From positions 1-64,000 of the forward strand of contig CAYTWT010000229.1 of NCBI GenBank assembly GCA_964442185.1: a stretch of DNA of 64,000 bases, given 5' to 3'. The notes beneath the pieces were generated by a model that made no database searches, had not been told where the DNA came from, and was given only the letters and a program-made list of their open reading frames with translations. The DNA comes from CADEEV01 sp964442185. GTDB taxonomy: Bacteria; Acidobacteriota; Vicinamibacteria; Fen-336. The position numbers and the translations under genes are program-made. Shown one piece after another: positions 1 through 9,789 of the stretch. Numbering within the stretch: position 1 is the first letter of the stretch; each line of letters starts with the position of its first letter.

Positions 1-359
1 CGCTTGAGAATCGGGCTGGTGCGGATGTTGCGCCGGGTAAACGCGCGCAGGGGTTCGCGCACCTCGCGGTCCCAGGCCTCGGTCGGGATCGGCGTCGGCG
101 CCTCGCGAAGGCGCGTGGCGAGGGCAGTGGCCAGGTGCGCCGCAGCGATGCTGCCGCCCGAAACCGAGCTGATCGTCCGAAGCTCGGGGCGGGCGAGCAC
201 GCCCAGCTCGTTCAGCCGGCGCAACGCGCCGAGGTGGAACAGCGTTGCACGGTAGCCCCCGCCCGAGAGACACAGGCCGATCCCCTGCCGCCTGGGTCGG
301 GGCAGCGGCGCGTAGCGGGTTTCCTCGTCCGACGCGGGCGGGACCAGTGGTGTCGCCAT
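1..359 (-). CDS. Patatin-like phospholipase, N-terminal part (runs off the window)
   Basis: Reading the minus strand from an ATG at 357-359 gives about 119 residues with no stop before the window edge. The N-terminal half of a patatin fold is clear: a glycine-rich oxyanion-hole block (CLSGGGYRATLFHLGAL, about residues 33-49) and a nucleophile elbow SVSGGS (GxSxG type, about residue 77). Patatin-like proteins are Ser-Asp dyad lipid acyl hydrolases; the Asp would lie outside the window. There is no signal peptide, so the protein is probably cytoplasmic or membrane-associated. It is transcribed divergently from the M14 peptidase next door. The substrate cannot be inferred. Confidence 0.85.
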   Translation of the reverse strand, partial: MATPLVPPASDEETRYAPLPRPRRQGIGLCLSGGGYRATLFHLGALRRLNELGVLARPELRTISSVSGGSIAAAHLATALATRLREAPTPIPTEAWDREVREPLRAFTRRNIRTSPILK

Positions 360-450
360 GACGACCCGGGCATTCTAAACCCTGCAACTGATGATGCTAC
401 GATGCGCCGCTCACGACGCCTCGACCTCGCGAGCTTCGACCGGAGGACCC

Positions 451-2346
451 ATGACGACGCCAGCAGGGACGGCAGTACGGTGGCTGGTCTTCGGCGCGGT
501 GGTCGCAACGAGCGCCCCCGCCCGATCCGGAGAGGCCGCGCCGGTTCCCGAGGACTGGACGACACCCGCGGAGGCGACACTCTATCGCACGACGCCCGGC
601 TACGACGAGACGCTGGCCTACCTGCGCCGGCTCGCTGCGGCTGCGCCCCGGCAGCTGCGGCTCGAGCGCTTCGGTCGCAGCGGCCAGGGCCGTGACCTGT
701 GGGCGGTCGTGGTCTCCCGGGACGGCGTCTTCGATCCCGACGCGCTGCGGCGGGCCGGGCCGGGCCGCCCCGTCGTTCTCGTCCAGAACGCGATCCACGC
801 TGGCGAGATGGATGGCAAGGACGCATCGCTTGCCCTGCTGCGCGAGATCGTCATCACGAAGACGCTCGCCCGCCTTCTCGAGCGGGCGGTGCTCGTCGTC
901 ATTCCTATCTACAACGCGGATGGCCACGACCGCTTCGGCCGCTGGAACCGCATCAACCAGAACGGCCCGGAGCAGACGGGCTGGCGAACGACCGGAGTGA
1001 ACCTCAATCTCAACCGCGACTATCTCAAGGCGGACACGTTGGAGACGCGCGCCTTCCTGGGACTCTTCAACCGCTGGCGGCCCGACTTTTTCGTGGATGA
1101 TCACGTGAGCGACGGCGCCGACTACCAGTACGACACGACCTATTCGTTCAACGACGGGCCGGACATGTTCCCGGCACTCGCCGACTGGATCAAGCGGAGC
1201 GCCGAGCCCCACCTGTTGAGGTCCGTGGGCGAAGCGGGCCCGGTGATCGGGCCCTACCTCACATTTGCCGATCCCAACGACCCCGGAAAAGGCGCGCTTG
1301 CGGCACAGAACACGCCGCGCTTTTCCACCGGCTACATGGTTCTCCAGAACCGGCCGGGGCTGCTGGTGGAAATGCACATGCTCAAGGACTACAAGACGCG
1401 GGTCCGCGGCAACTACGAGCTGCTGCGGGCGGTGTTGGAGGTCGTGAACCGCGACGCGGACCAGCTGCTGCGCATGAACAAGGAGGCCGATGCCGAGACC
1501 GTCGCGGCCCCGCGCCAGCCGGGAGCCCGCGTTCCACTGCGGGTGGAGGCGACGGGCCAGACCGAGCCCTACTCCTTCCGGGGCTTTAAGGCTCGCCAAT
1601 CGCTGAGCGAGGTGTCGGGCGCCGTTCGCGTCGAGTACTCGCAGGAGCCACTGACCTTCACCCTGCCACGCCAGACGGAGCTGCACGTCACGTACGCCGT
1701 GGCGGTGCCCGCCGCCTACATCGTGCCGGCGCAATGGAAGGCCGTGATCGACGTCCTGGCGGCGCACGGGCTCAGGCTGCGGCGGACCGTGGCTGAATGG
1801 TCGGGCGAGGTCGAAACGTACCGCTGCGAGTCGCTCTCCTGGAGCGCGCGCCCGTTCGAGGGGCGCAACGTGCTGGCGCTTGTGGAGAAGGCGCCGCTCG
1901 AAACGGGCGGCGCTTTTCAGCTCGCCGCGGAGAGCGCGGCTCCGCCGGGCCGCTGCCGGTCCGTGTCGGAGCGGCTCCACTATCCGGCCGGCTCCGTGGT
2001 CGTGCCCATGGACCAGCGCGCCGCCAAGGTGGCGGTCCACTTCCTCGAGCCGGAAGGCCCGGACTCGGCGCTGGCTTGGGGCTTCTTCAACGCCATCTTC
2101 GAACAGAAGGAAGCACCGGAGCCCTACGTCATGGAAACGCTGGCGCGAGAGATGATGGCCAAGGACGCGGCGCTGAAGACGGAGTTCGAAGCCAAGGTGC
2201 AGGCAGACGCCGCGTTTGCCGCCAGCCCGGCGGCGCGCCTCGACTTCTTCTTCCGCCGCTCCCCCTGGTGGGATCCGCAGCAGGGCCGCTACCCGGTAGG
2301 GAGGCTGGGCTCGCTCGAAGGAGTGCCGCTCGAGGCCGTGCCGTGA
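451..2346 (+). CDS. Exported M14-family zinc carboxypeptidase
   Basis: This is a 631-residue protein. The ATG at 451 follows GGAGG (442-446) by four bases and opens an N-terminal signal sequence (hydrophobic core, then ATSAPARSGEA); an in-frame ATG at 391 has no such support. M14 zinc-site elements are visible: HAGE (about residues 116-119) supplies the first His and Glu, DDH (about residue 218) the third ligand, and VEMHM near residue 307 the catalytic Glu. The NLNRDY motif that binds the substrate carboxylate is also present. Proteins of this type hydrolyse C-terminal residues from peptides, here probably in the periplasm. The C-terminal 250 residues look like beta-rich accessory sequence and I do not recognise them. 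Confidence 0.88.
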   Translation: MTTPAGTAVRWLVFGAVVATSAPARSGEAAPVPEDWTTPAEATLYRTTPGYDETLAYLRRLAAAAPRQLRLERFGRSGQGRDLWAVVVSRDGVFDPDALRRAGPGRPVVLVQNAIHAGEMDGKDASLALLREIVITKTLARLLERAVLVVIPIYNADGHDRFGRWNRINQNGPEQTGWRTTGVNLNLNRDYLKADTLETRAFLGLFNRWRPDFFVDDHVSDGADYQYDTTYSFNDGPDMFPALADWIKRSAEPHLLRSVGEAGPVIGPYLTFADPNDPGKGALAAQNTPRFSTGYMVLQNRPGLLVEMHMLKDYKTRVRGNYELLRAVLEVVNRDADQLLRMNKEADAETVAAPRQPGARVPLRVEATGQTEPYSFRGFKARQSLSEVSGAVRVEYSQEPLTFTLPRQTELHVTYAVAVPAAYIVPAQWKAVIDVLAAHGLRLRRTVAEWSGEVETYRCESLSWSARPFEGRNVLALVEKAPLETGGAFQLAAESAAPPGRCRSVSERLHYPAGSVVVPMDQRAAKVAVHFLEPEGPDSALAWGFFNAIFEQKEAPEPYVMETLAREMMAKDAALKTEFEAKVQADAAFAASPAARLDFFFRRSPWWDPQQGRYPVGRLGSLEGVPLEAVP

Positions 2347-2369
2347 CGGGGCTCCAGTAGAATTGGGGC

Positions 2370-2684
2370 GTGGCGGACACCGACAAGGAAACGGGCGACC
2401 AGGTCCTCGAGAAGGCGCGGCCCAGGACCCAGAAACCGCAGCTGTATCGCGTGATCCTCCACAACGACGACTACACGACGATGCAATTCGTGGTCGAGGT
2501 GCTGGAGTCGATCTTCCACAAGTCCCCGGCCGAGGCGCATCGGATCATGATGCACGTCCACACGCGCGGGCACGGCGTGTGCGGCGCCTACACCCACGAC
2601 GTCGCGCAGACCAAGGTGGCGCAAGTCCACGACCGCGCCCGGGAGCAGGGTTTTCCGCTGCGGGCGAGTGTCGAGGAGGAATGA
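2370..2684 (+). CDS. clpS: ClpS, N-degron adaptor for ClpAP
   Basis: This 104-residue protein begins with GTG. ClpS binds proteins with bulky hydrophobic N-termini (Leu, Phe, Tyr, Trp) and hands them to ClpA for degradation by ClpAP. The family hallmarks are present: the HNDDYTTM block that forms the N-degron pocket rim, and the VHTRGHGVCGAYTHD block of the second half. The charged N-terminal tail (about 20 residues) needed to engage ClpA is also there. It sits 16 bp before clpA in the same direction, the usual clpS-clpA arrangement. Aat and Bpt, which create ClpS substrates, are encoded within 12 kb. Confidence 0.95.
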   Translation: MADTDKETGDQVLEKARPRTQKPQLYRVILHNDDYTTMQFVVEVLESIFHKSPAEAHRIMMHVHTRGHGVCGAYTHDVAQTKVAQVHDRAREQGFPLRASVEEE

Positions 2685-2700
2685 CCCTTACAATAGGAGT

Positions 2701-4959
2701 GTGTTCAGCGTAGCGCTCGAGATGGTCTTGAACGTGGCGTTCCGCGAGGCTGTTTCGCGCCGCCACGCCAACCTGACCCTCGAGCATCTGCTCTTTGCGG
2801 TTGCCAACGACCCCGGGGGCGAGGAGATCCTGCGCGCCTGCGGCGTCGACCTCGAACGCCTGCGCGGCGAGCTTCGCCGCCACCTCGAGGAACACGAGGA
2901 ACGGCTGCCCAAAGGCAAGGACCACGAACCGGGCCAGACGATTGCCTTCAAGCGGGTGCTGCAGGCCGCGGTGCTGCACGTGCAGAGCGCCGGACGGGAC
3001 GAAGCCAAGGTGGGCGACGTGCTCGCCGCCATCCTCCAGCACCCCAAGTCGCCGGCGGCACAGTTGCTCGCGGCCCAGGGCGTCAGCCGCCTCGACATCC
3101 TCAACTACATCTCTCACGGCGTCAGCAAGGTCCCGGGTGGCTCCGCCGACGAATCGCGTGTGCCCGCGGGCGACGGCGACGAAGAGGGGGCCCCGCACTC
3201 TGCCCGCGACCCGCTCATCGCCTATGCCGTCAACCTGACAGAGCGCGCCCGCAATGGCCAACTGGATCCACTCGTCGGCCGCCTTCCCGAGATGGAGCGG
3301 GCCCTCGAAGTGCTTTGCCGCCGCCGCAAGAACAACCCCGTCTTCGTGGGCGAATCCGGTGTCGGCAAGACCGCGCTCGTCGAGGGCCTGGCGCAACGCT
3401 TGCTGGCCGACGACGTGCCTCCGGTCCTCGCCGGCGCCGAGATCTTCGCCCTCGACAGCGGCGCCCTCCTGGCTGGCACGCGCTTCCGCGGCGACTTCGA
3501 GGAGCGCTTCAAGGCGCTGATGGGCGCCCTCATCAAGCGGCCGAAGCCGATCCTGTTCATCGACGAACTACATACGATGGTCGGGGCGGGCGCCACCACC
3601 GGCGGCACGATGGACCTCGCCAACCTGGTGAAGCCGATCCTGACCGAAGGCCGCCTGCGGCTGATGGGCTCGACGACCTTCGAGGAGTTCAAGCACATCG
3701 AGAAGGACCGTGCGCTGTTTCGCCGGCTGCAGAAGATCGCGGTCGACGAGCCTTCGCGCGAGGAGACAGTGAAGATTCTCGAGGGCCTGAAGGCGCGTTA
3801 CGAGGAGCACCACAAGGTCCGCTACACGGATGCCGCCCTCGAAGCCGCGGCGCGCCTGGCTCAGCGACACCTGCGCGAGCACCGCCTTCCGGACAGCGCC
3901 GTGGATCTGATCGACGAGGCCGGCGCCGCGCTTCGCCTGCACTCGCCCGCCGAAGCCATCCCCACAGCCGACCTGGCCGAGATCGAGAGGGTCGTCGCCC
4001 GCATGGCGCGCATCCCCGAGAAGCAGGCGACGCTTTCGGAAAAAGAGCGCCTCCGGACGCTCGAGGAAGCGTTAGGCCGCGTCGTGTTCGGCCAGGCCGA
4101 GGCCGTGCGCATCGTGGCGGGCGCCATCAAGCGCTCGCGGGCCGGGCTCGGCCATCCCGATCATCCGGCCGGCTGCTTCCTCTTCACCGGGCCCACGGGC
4201 GTCGGCAAGACCGAGCTGGCCCGCCAGCTCGCAAAGCAGCTGGGCAACGAGTTCCATCGCTTCGACATGAGCGAGTTCATGGAGAAGCACTCGGTAGCTC
4301 GCTTGATCGGCGCCCCGCCGGGATACGTCGGCTTCGAACAGGGCGGCTTGCTGGTCGACGCCGTGCGCAACCATCCCTACAGCGTCGTCCTCCTCGACGA
4401 GATCGAAAAGGCCCACCTGGACCTGTTCGGAATCCTGCTGCAAGTCATGGATCACGCGACGCTCACCGACAACACCGGACGCAAGGCCGACTTCCGCCAG
4501 GTCGTGCTGATCATGACCTCGAACGCGGGCTCCCGCGAGATGAGCCAGAAGGCGATCGGCTTCGCCTCGGACAAGGCGAAGGAGGCGAAGAGCCGCGGCA
4601 AGCACGCGCTCGAGCGCCTCTTCAGCCCCGAGTTCCGGAACCGGCTCGACGCGATCGTCAATTTCAGCGCGCTTTCGCCCGAGGTGATGGAGACGATCGT
4701 CGAAAAGTTCATCCTGGAGCTCGAGGCCCAGCTCGCCGAGCGTCGCGTGGCGATCACGCTCACCCCCGAGGCGCGGGCCTATCTCGCCCGCAAGGGCTAC
4801 GACCCGACGTACGGGGCGCGACCGCTGGCGCGCCTGATCCAGTCCGAGGTGCGCGATCCCCTCACCGACGAGATTCTGTTCGGCGCGCTGGAGAACGGCG
4901 GAACGGTCACGCTCGGCTTCGACGGCGAGAAGCTCACTTTTTCGACAACTTCCGCTTGA
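2701..4959 (+). CDS. clpA: ClpA, AAA+ unfoldase subunit of ClpAP
   Basis: This 752-residue protein starts with GTG at 2701. That start lines up exactly with the N-terminus I recall for E. coli ClpA; an upstream in-frame GTG at 2668 lies inside clpS. The domain order is a double Clp-N repeat (about 1-145), first AAA+ with Walker A GESGVGKT (about 217), and second AAA+ with Walker A GPTGVGKT (about 497). A ClpP-docking loop with IGF follows near residue 617. It unfolds ClpS-delivered and other substrates for ClpP; clpP is not in the window. The gene's stop codon lies inside the -35 box of the arginine-operon promoter. Confidence 0.95.
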   Translation: MFSVALEMVLNVAFREAVSRRHANLTLEHLLFAVANDPGGEEILRACGVDLERLRGELRRHLEEHEERLPKGKDHEPGQTIAFKRVLQAAVLHVQSAGRDEAKVGDVLAAILQHPKSPAAQLLAAQGVSRLDILNYISHGVSKVPGGSADESRVPAGDGDEEGAPHSARDPLIAYAVNLTERARNGQLDPLVGRLPEMERALEVLCRRRKNNPVFVGESGVGKTALVEGLAQRLLADDVPPVLAGAEIFALDSGALLAGTRFRGDFEERFKALMGALIKRPKPILFIDELHTMVGAGATTGGTMDLANLVKPILTEGRLRLMGSTTFEEFKHIEKDRALFRRLQKIAVDEPSREETVKILEGLKARYEEHHKVRYTDAALEAAARLAQRHLREHRLPDSAVDLIDEAGAALRLHSPAEAIPTADLAEIERVVARMARIPEKQATLSEKERLRTLEEALGRVVFGQAEAVRIVAGAIKRSRAGLGHPDHPAGCFLFTGPTGVGKTELARQLAKQLGNEFHRFDMSEFMEKHSVARLIGAPPGYVGFEQGGLLVDAVRNHPYSVVLLDEIEKAHLDLFGILLQVMDHATLTDNTGRKADFRQVVLIMTSNAGSREMSQKAIGFASDKAKEAKSRGKHALERLFSPEFRNRLDAIVNFSALSPEVMETIVEKFILELEAQLAERRVAITLTPEARAYLARKGYDPTYGARPLARLIQSEVRDPLTDEILFGALENGGTVTLGFDGEKLTFSTTSA

Positions 4960-4983
4960 CAGCCCGGCCCGAGCGCGTAGTAT
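4956..4983 (+). promoter_or_regulatory. Predicted sigma70-type promoter of the arginine operon leader
   Basis: The -35 box is a perfect TTGACA at 4956-4961, overlapping the clpA stop codon. A 16-base spacer leads to TAGTAT at 4978-4983, a 4/6 match to TATAAT. Transcription would start near 4990, only a few bases before the leader ATG at 4995, so the leader mRNA would be almost leaderless. I see no AT-rich ARG-box-like palindrome over or near the promoter. Confidence 0.7.
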
Positions 4984-4994
4984 TGACGTTTGCT

Positions 4995-5072
4995 ATGACG
5001 GTTCGACCCGCTGTTCGACCGCAGGCCCGCGCGAGGCGGAGCCCGTGTGTCCAGCGGGGAGTGCGCGTCTAG
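4995..5072 (+). CDS. Arginine-rich leader peptide of the arg operon attenuator
   Basis: This is a 25-codon ORF (ATG to TAG) in the 209-bp gap between clpA and argC. Seven of the 25 residues are arginine, at positions 4, 8, 12, 14, 15, 21 and 24. They are written with CGA, CGA, CGC, AGG, CGG, CGG and CGC, including codons that are rare in many bacteria. The ORF is followed by a Rho-independent terminator and then by seven arginine-biosynthesis genes, which is the layout of an amino-acid attenuator leader. No Shine-Dalgarno sequence is visible, which fits near-leaderless initiation from the predicted start site near 4990. The peptide is probably a regulatory by-product with no function of its own. 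The sequence evidence is strong; translation is inferred. Confidence 0.8.
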   Translation: MTVRPAVRPQARARRSPCVQRGVRV

Positions 5073-5130
5073 TCCCAAGCCCAAAGCAAACGGACTGACT
5101 CTCACCCGCTGGAGATGGAATCCAGCGGGT
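5007..5130 (+). promoter_or_regulatory. Four-segment ribosome-mediated attenuator (arginine)
   Basis: Four complementary segments are visible. Segment 1 is CCCGCTG (5007-5013) and segment 2 is TCCAGCGGG (5050-5058), both inside the leader ORF. Segment 3 is ACCCGCTGGA (5104-5113) and segment 4 is TCCAGCGGGT (5121-5130). Segments 1:2 form 7 bp, 2:3 form 9 bp (antiterminator) and 3:4 form a perfect 10-bp terminator stem; segment 2 is a copy of segment 4. A ribosome stalled at early Arg codons (5004-5039) would mask segment 1 and favour 2:3, giving readthrough. A ribosome that reaches the TAG at 5070 would sit over segment 2, so 3:4 forms and transcription stops. This is the logic of trp/his attenuators applied to arginine. 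Confidence 0.8.
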
Positions 5131-5140
5131 TTTTCCTTTT
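5104..5140 (+). terminator. Rho-independent terminator, the attenuator of the arg operon
   Basis: A perfect 10-bp stem, ACCCGCTGGA / TCCAGCGGGT, with a 7-base loop (5114-5120) is followed directly by TTTTTCCTTTT (5130-5140). It stands 29 bp before the argC start codon, so its position only makes sense as a conditional terminator within the arg transcript. It could also end clpA transcripts. Confidence 0.9.
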
Positions 5141-5168
5141 GCCTGCAAGGGCAGCGCGGAGGCATGCG

Positions 5169-6143
5169 GTGAACGAGGTCGGCGTCTTCGGGGCGACGGG
5201 ATACGCGGGACGAGAACTGGTCCGGCTTCTCGCCTCGCATCCAATGGCCCGGGTTCGCTTCACCACGGGGACGGGCGTCGGCCATCTGCCCCACGAGCAA
5301 GGACTGGCGGAGTCGGCCGACTCGTACTTCCTGTGCCTTCCCCACGGGGTCTCGGGCGGCTATGCCGCGCAGCTGCGGGCGGAGAGACCACAGGCGGTGG
5401 TCATCGACCTGTCCGGCGACCTGCGCTTGCCGGATGCCGCGGCCTACGCCACCTGGTACGGCGACGCGCACCGGGCGCCCGAACTGCTGGGCACGGCGGC
5501 CTACGGCCTGACCGAGGTCTATCGCGAGCGGCTTGCCGGTGCGCGCCTCGTGGCCAACCCCGGTTGCTACGCCACGTCCGTTCTGCTGCCTTTGGTGCCG
5601 CTGCTCCGCGCCGGCCTGGTCGACCCCGGCGACATCGTGGTCGATGCCAAGAGTGGCGCCACTGGGGCGGGGCGTGCGCCGAAACAGGAGTTGCTCTTCT
5701 GTGAGGTCGCCGACGATCTCTCGGCCTATGCCCCGGGCCGCAGCCACCGCCACGTCGGCGAGATCGAAAGCGTCCTCGAGGAACGCACGGGCCATCGCGT
5801 CCAACTGACGTTCTGCCCGCACCTCTTGCCGGTCAAGCGCGGCATCCTTTCGACTCTCTATCTCCGCTCGCAATCGACACTCGAGGCGCTTCGTGCCGCG
5901 CTCGAACGCTTCTACGCCGGCGCGCGTTTCGTGCGCGTGGTCGACACTCCCCCACGCCTCTCGGACGTCGTCGGCACGAACGACTGCCTGCTTTCAGTCC
6001 ACGCCGCGGCGCCGGGACGCGTCGTCGTCTTCTCGGCCCTCGACAACCTGCTGAAGGGCGCTTCGGGCCAGGCACTCCAGAACCTGAACCTCGCGCACGG
6101 CTGGGACGAGGCCGCCGGACTTCCCGTAGGGAGGGCCTCGTGA
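5169..6143 (+). CDS. argC: N-acetyl-gamma-glutamyl-phosphate reductase
   Basis: This 324-residue protein reduces N-acetylglutamyl-5-phosphate to the semialdehyde with NADPH, the third step of arginine synthesis. It has the Rossmann motif GATGYAGRELVRLL at the N-terminus, the catalytic cysteine in NPGCYAT (about residue 133), the SGATGAGR loop and HRHVGEIE. The GTG at 5169 is chosen because GCGGAGG (5156-5162) lies six bases upstream and the Rossmann strand begins at once. It is the first structural gene after the attenuator and overlaps argB by four bases (GTGA). Confidence 0.95.
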   Translation: MNEVGVFGATGYAGRELVRLLASHPMARVRFTTGTGVGHLPHEQGLAESADSYFLCLPHGVSGGYAAQLRAERPQAVVIDLSGDLRLPDAAAYATWYGDAHRAPELLGTAAYGLTEVYRERLAGARLVANPGCYATSVLLPLVPLLRAGLVDPGDIVVDAKSGATGAGRAPKQELLFCEVADDLSAYAPGRSHRHVGEIESVLEERTGHRVQLTFCPHLLPVKRGILSTLYLRSQSTLEALRAALERFYAGARFVRVVDTPPRLSDVVGTNDCLLSVHAAAPGRVVVFSALDNLLKGASGQALQNLNLAHGWDEAAGLPVGRAS

Positions 6144-6901
6144 CGGTGCGCGTGTACAAGCTCGGCGGTCCGGCCCTCGAAGACCCACGCCTGATCAGCC
6201 CGCTGGCGGCTGAGCTGCGGGCCGCTCCGGGCCACGCCGTCCTCGTCCACGGTGGCGGACGCCACATCGGTCGACTGCTGGCGACGCTCGGGATTGAGTC
6301 GCGCTTCGTCGGCGGACGGCGCGAGACCTCGCCGGCGGCGATGGAGGCGATCGAGATGGTGCTTTCCGGCGTGATCAACAAGGGCCTCGCCTCGGAGTTG
6401 ACCCGGGCCGGAGTCCGCGCCGTCGGGATCTCGGGACGCGATGGCGGCTTGCTGAACGCGCGTGTCGCCGCCGGGCTGGGCCGCGTCGGCTGTGACGTGC
6501 GCGTCAAGCCGGAGGCGATTCTGGGATTGTGGAGCGCTGGCCTTCTGCCGGTCGTCTCGCCCGTCTCGAACGGGCCCGCGGGCGAGGCCCTGAACGTGAA
6601 CGCAGACGAGGCGGCGCTCGCCCTCGCGACGGCACTCGGGGCTCGCTCGCTGTTCTATCTGTCGGATGTCGACGGTGTGCGCGTGGGCGAAGCGACCGCC
6701 GCCGAGCTCACGCCCCGCGCGGCCGAGGGATTGATCGAAGACGGCAGCATCGACGGCGGCATGGCCCTCAAGGTACGCGCCGCGCTGATCGCTTCGGAGG
6801 CCGGCATCGCCGAGGTCGTGATCGCCGGTCGCGCCCGACTCGAAGGCGGCTTCTGCGGCACGCGCATCATTGCCTCCCCCAGGGCGCAGGCCAGCGCATG
6901 A
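6140..6901 (+). CDS. argB: Acetylglutamate kinase
   Basis: This 253-residue amino-acid kinase family protein phosphorylates N-acetylglutamate. The N-terminal KLGG phosphate-binding lysine and glycines, LVHGGG and a conserved NVNADEAA segment are present. It is the short E. coli-like form. Arginine-inhibited versions normally carry an extra N-terminal helix and run to about 290-300 residues; that helix is absent here, so allosteric arginine inhibition at this step is not expected. The GTG start overlaps the argC stop by four bases, and the stop overlaps the argD start (ATGA). Confidence 0.93.
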   Translation: MTVRVYKLGGPALEDPRLISPLAAELRAAPGHAVLVHGGGRHIGRLLATLGIESRFVGGRRETSPAAMEAIEMVLSGVINKGLASELTRAGVRAVGISGRDGGLLNARVAAGLGRVGCDVRVKPEAILGLWSAGLLPVVSPVSNGPAGEALNVNADEAALALATALGARSLFYLSDVDGVRVGEATAAELTPRAAEGLIEDGSIDGGMALKVRAALIASEAGIAEVVIAGRARLEGGFCGTRIIASPRAQASA

Positions 6902-8064
6902 GCGCCCTGCTGGGCGTCTACGAACGCGACCTGGTGCTGGCGCGCGGCAAGGGCTCACGGCTCTTCGCCGCCGACGGCCGGGCTTTTCTCGACTTCGCCG
7001 CGGGCATCGGCGTGAACGGCCTGGGTTACGGCGACCCCCGGGTGCTGGCCGCGATCCGCAAACAGGCGGGGCAGTTGATGCACGCGAGCAACCTGTTCCA
7101 CACGGAGCCCGCGTCGCGCTTGGCCAAGCGCCTCGCCGCGCTCGCCTTCCCCTCGCGTGTGTTCTTCTGCAACTCGGGCGCCGAGGCCTGGGAAGGCGCT
7201 CTCAAGTTCGCGCGCAAGATCGGGCGGGGCGCGGGCCGCACCGAGTTCCTGTGCTTCGAACGTGCTTTCCACGGACGGACCATGGGCGCCTTGGCGACAA
7301 CCTGGAATCCGAAGTACCGCGAGCCCTTCGAGCCGCTCATGCCCGGCGTGCGCTTCCTGCCCTGGGAGGATCTCGGCGCCGTGGCCGAGGCGATCACCGA
7401 CAAGACGGCGGCCGTGATGCTGGAACCCGTCCAGGGCGAGGGTGGGATACGGCCGGCGAGCGCCGGCTTCCTCCAGGGGCTGCGCGCGCTGACGCAAGAG
7501 AGGGGCACGTTGCTCGCCCTCGACGAGGTGCAGTGCGGGCTGGGCCGAACCGGACGACTGTTTGCCTTCGAGCATGCCGGGATCACGCCCGACATCGTCA
7601 CGCTCGCGAAGCCGCTCGGCGGCGGCCTGCCGATGGGCGCCATCCTGCTTCGGGAGGAACTGGCCCCGGCCATCGCGATCGGCGACCACGGCAGCACGTT
7701 CGGTGGCAACCCGGTCGCGGCGGCAGCGTCGCTCGCCGTCCTCGACCGCCTGACGGCGCCGGGCTTCCTGGCGGGCGTGACCCGCCGCGCCGGCTCGCTT
7801 CAGCGCGGGCTGCGCAAGCTGGCGCGGCTGTACCCGAAGGCGATCGTCGAGGTGCGCGGCCTCGGTCTGATGCTGGGCGTCGAGTTCCACGGCGAGGCGG
7901 GTCTAGTTCTGGCCGGGCTTCGCGAGCGCGGCGTGCTCGCGACCAAGGCCGGTGACCGGGTGCTGCGCCTGCTGCCACCGCTGGTGATCAGGCCCAACGA
8001 GATTCGCCAGTTCCTGAGCGCGCTGGGCGCGGTATTGGCTGGAGGCGCCGGTGCGCCTGCGTAA
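6898..8064 (+). CDS. argD: Acetylornithine aminotransferase
   Basis: This 388-residue class-III PLP aminotransferase converts N-acetylglutamate semialdehyde to N2-acetylornithine. FCNSGAEAWEGALK, the cofactor-binding LDEVQCGLGRTG and the PLP lysine in TLAKPLGGG are all visible. The ATG at 6898 overlaps the argB stop; the frame stays open upstream but that part is the argB shadow. Some ArgD proteins also act in lysine synthesis (succinyl-DAP aminotransferase); sequence alone does not separate the two roles, but the operon argues for arginine. Confidence 0.94.
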   Translation: MSALLGVYERDLVLARGKGSRLFAADGRAFLDFAAGIGVNGLGYGDPRVLAAIRKQAGQLMHASNLFHTEPASRLAKRLAALAFPSRVFFCNSGAEAWEGALKFARKIGRGAGRTEFLCFERAFHGRTMGALATTWNPKYREPFEPLMPGVRFLPWEDLGAVAEAITDKTAAVMLEPVQGEGGIRPASAGFLQGLRALTQERGTLLALDEVQCGLGRTGRLFAFEHAGITPDIVTLAKPLGGGLPMGAILLREELAPAIAIGDHGSTFGGNPVAAAASLAVLDRLTAPGFLAGVTRRAGSLQRGLRKLARLYPKAIVEVRGLGLMLGVEFHGEAGLVLAGLRERGVLATKAGDRVLRLLPPLVIRPNEIRQFLSALGAVLAGGAGAPA

Positions 8065-8565
8065 CGCCCGCGAGGCGGACGTCGCCCCGCTGCTCGCGCT
8101 CATCAACGCCTACGCCGATCGCGGCCTGCTGCTGCTTCGAACCGAGGCCTCGCTGCGGGCCCGGCTCCCGGATTTCGTCGTGGCTGAGGAGGCGGGCGAA
8201 CTCGTGGCCTGCGGCGCGCTCACGGCCCTCGGCCCCGGCCTCGGCGAGGTTCGCTCGCTCGCGGTTCGCGAGGACCAGGCCAGCAAAGGCCTCGGCCACC
8301 AGATTGTCGAACACCTGCTCGAGTGCGCCCGGGATCGAGGCTTCCGCGAGGTGCTGGCGCTGACGCGCCGCGTCTCGTTCTTCGAGGCGCTGGGCTTCGA
8401 AGTCACGCGCCGCGAGCGCTTCCTCGACAAGCTCGCCGCCGACTGCCGTGCCTGTCCCATGAACCTGTGCTGCGACGAGACCGCGATGGTGCGCGGCCCG
8501 GCCGCGCCCAAGGCCGCATTCACCGCAAACCACGCCGCACCTCGCCAGGAAGGAGTGACGTGCGA

Positions 8566-8569
<4 letters not shown>
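8051..8569 (+). CDS. argA: Short GNAT-type N-acetylglutamate synthase
   Basis: This 172-residue GNAT acetyltransferase sits inside the arginine operon. The acetyl-CoA loop region (VREDQASKGLGHQIVEHLL) and a downstream RVSFFEALGF are clear. The C-terminal ADCRACPMNLCCDE cysteine motif resembles that of the short, kinase-domain-free N-acetylglutamate synthases, such as the mycobacterial type. It should make N-acetylglutamate from acetyl-CoA and glutamate, the entry step. It lacks the amino-acid-kinase domain that binds arginine in classical ArgA. The GTG start lies 14 bases inside argD and the stop overlaps argG (ATGA). The role comes from the motif and context; other GNAT activities are possible. 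Confidence 0.78.

Positions 8570-9785
<1,216 letters not shown>

Positions 9786-9789
<4 letters not shown>

Noticed and set aside
397..2040. Long minus-strand open frame opposite the M14 peptidase
   Set aside because: It has no domain signal, is rich in His/Arg/Gly as expected for an antisense frame at high GC, and the plus-strand protein shows clear M14 motifs.
4990..5168. An ArgR operator or a riboswitch as an alternative explanation for the argC leader
   Set aside because: No AT-rich ARG-box dyad is visible, and the RNA is explained by the leader ORF and its three stems without an aptamer-like core.
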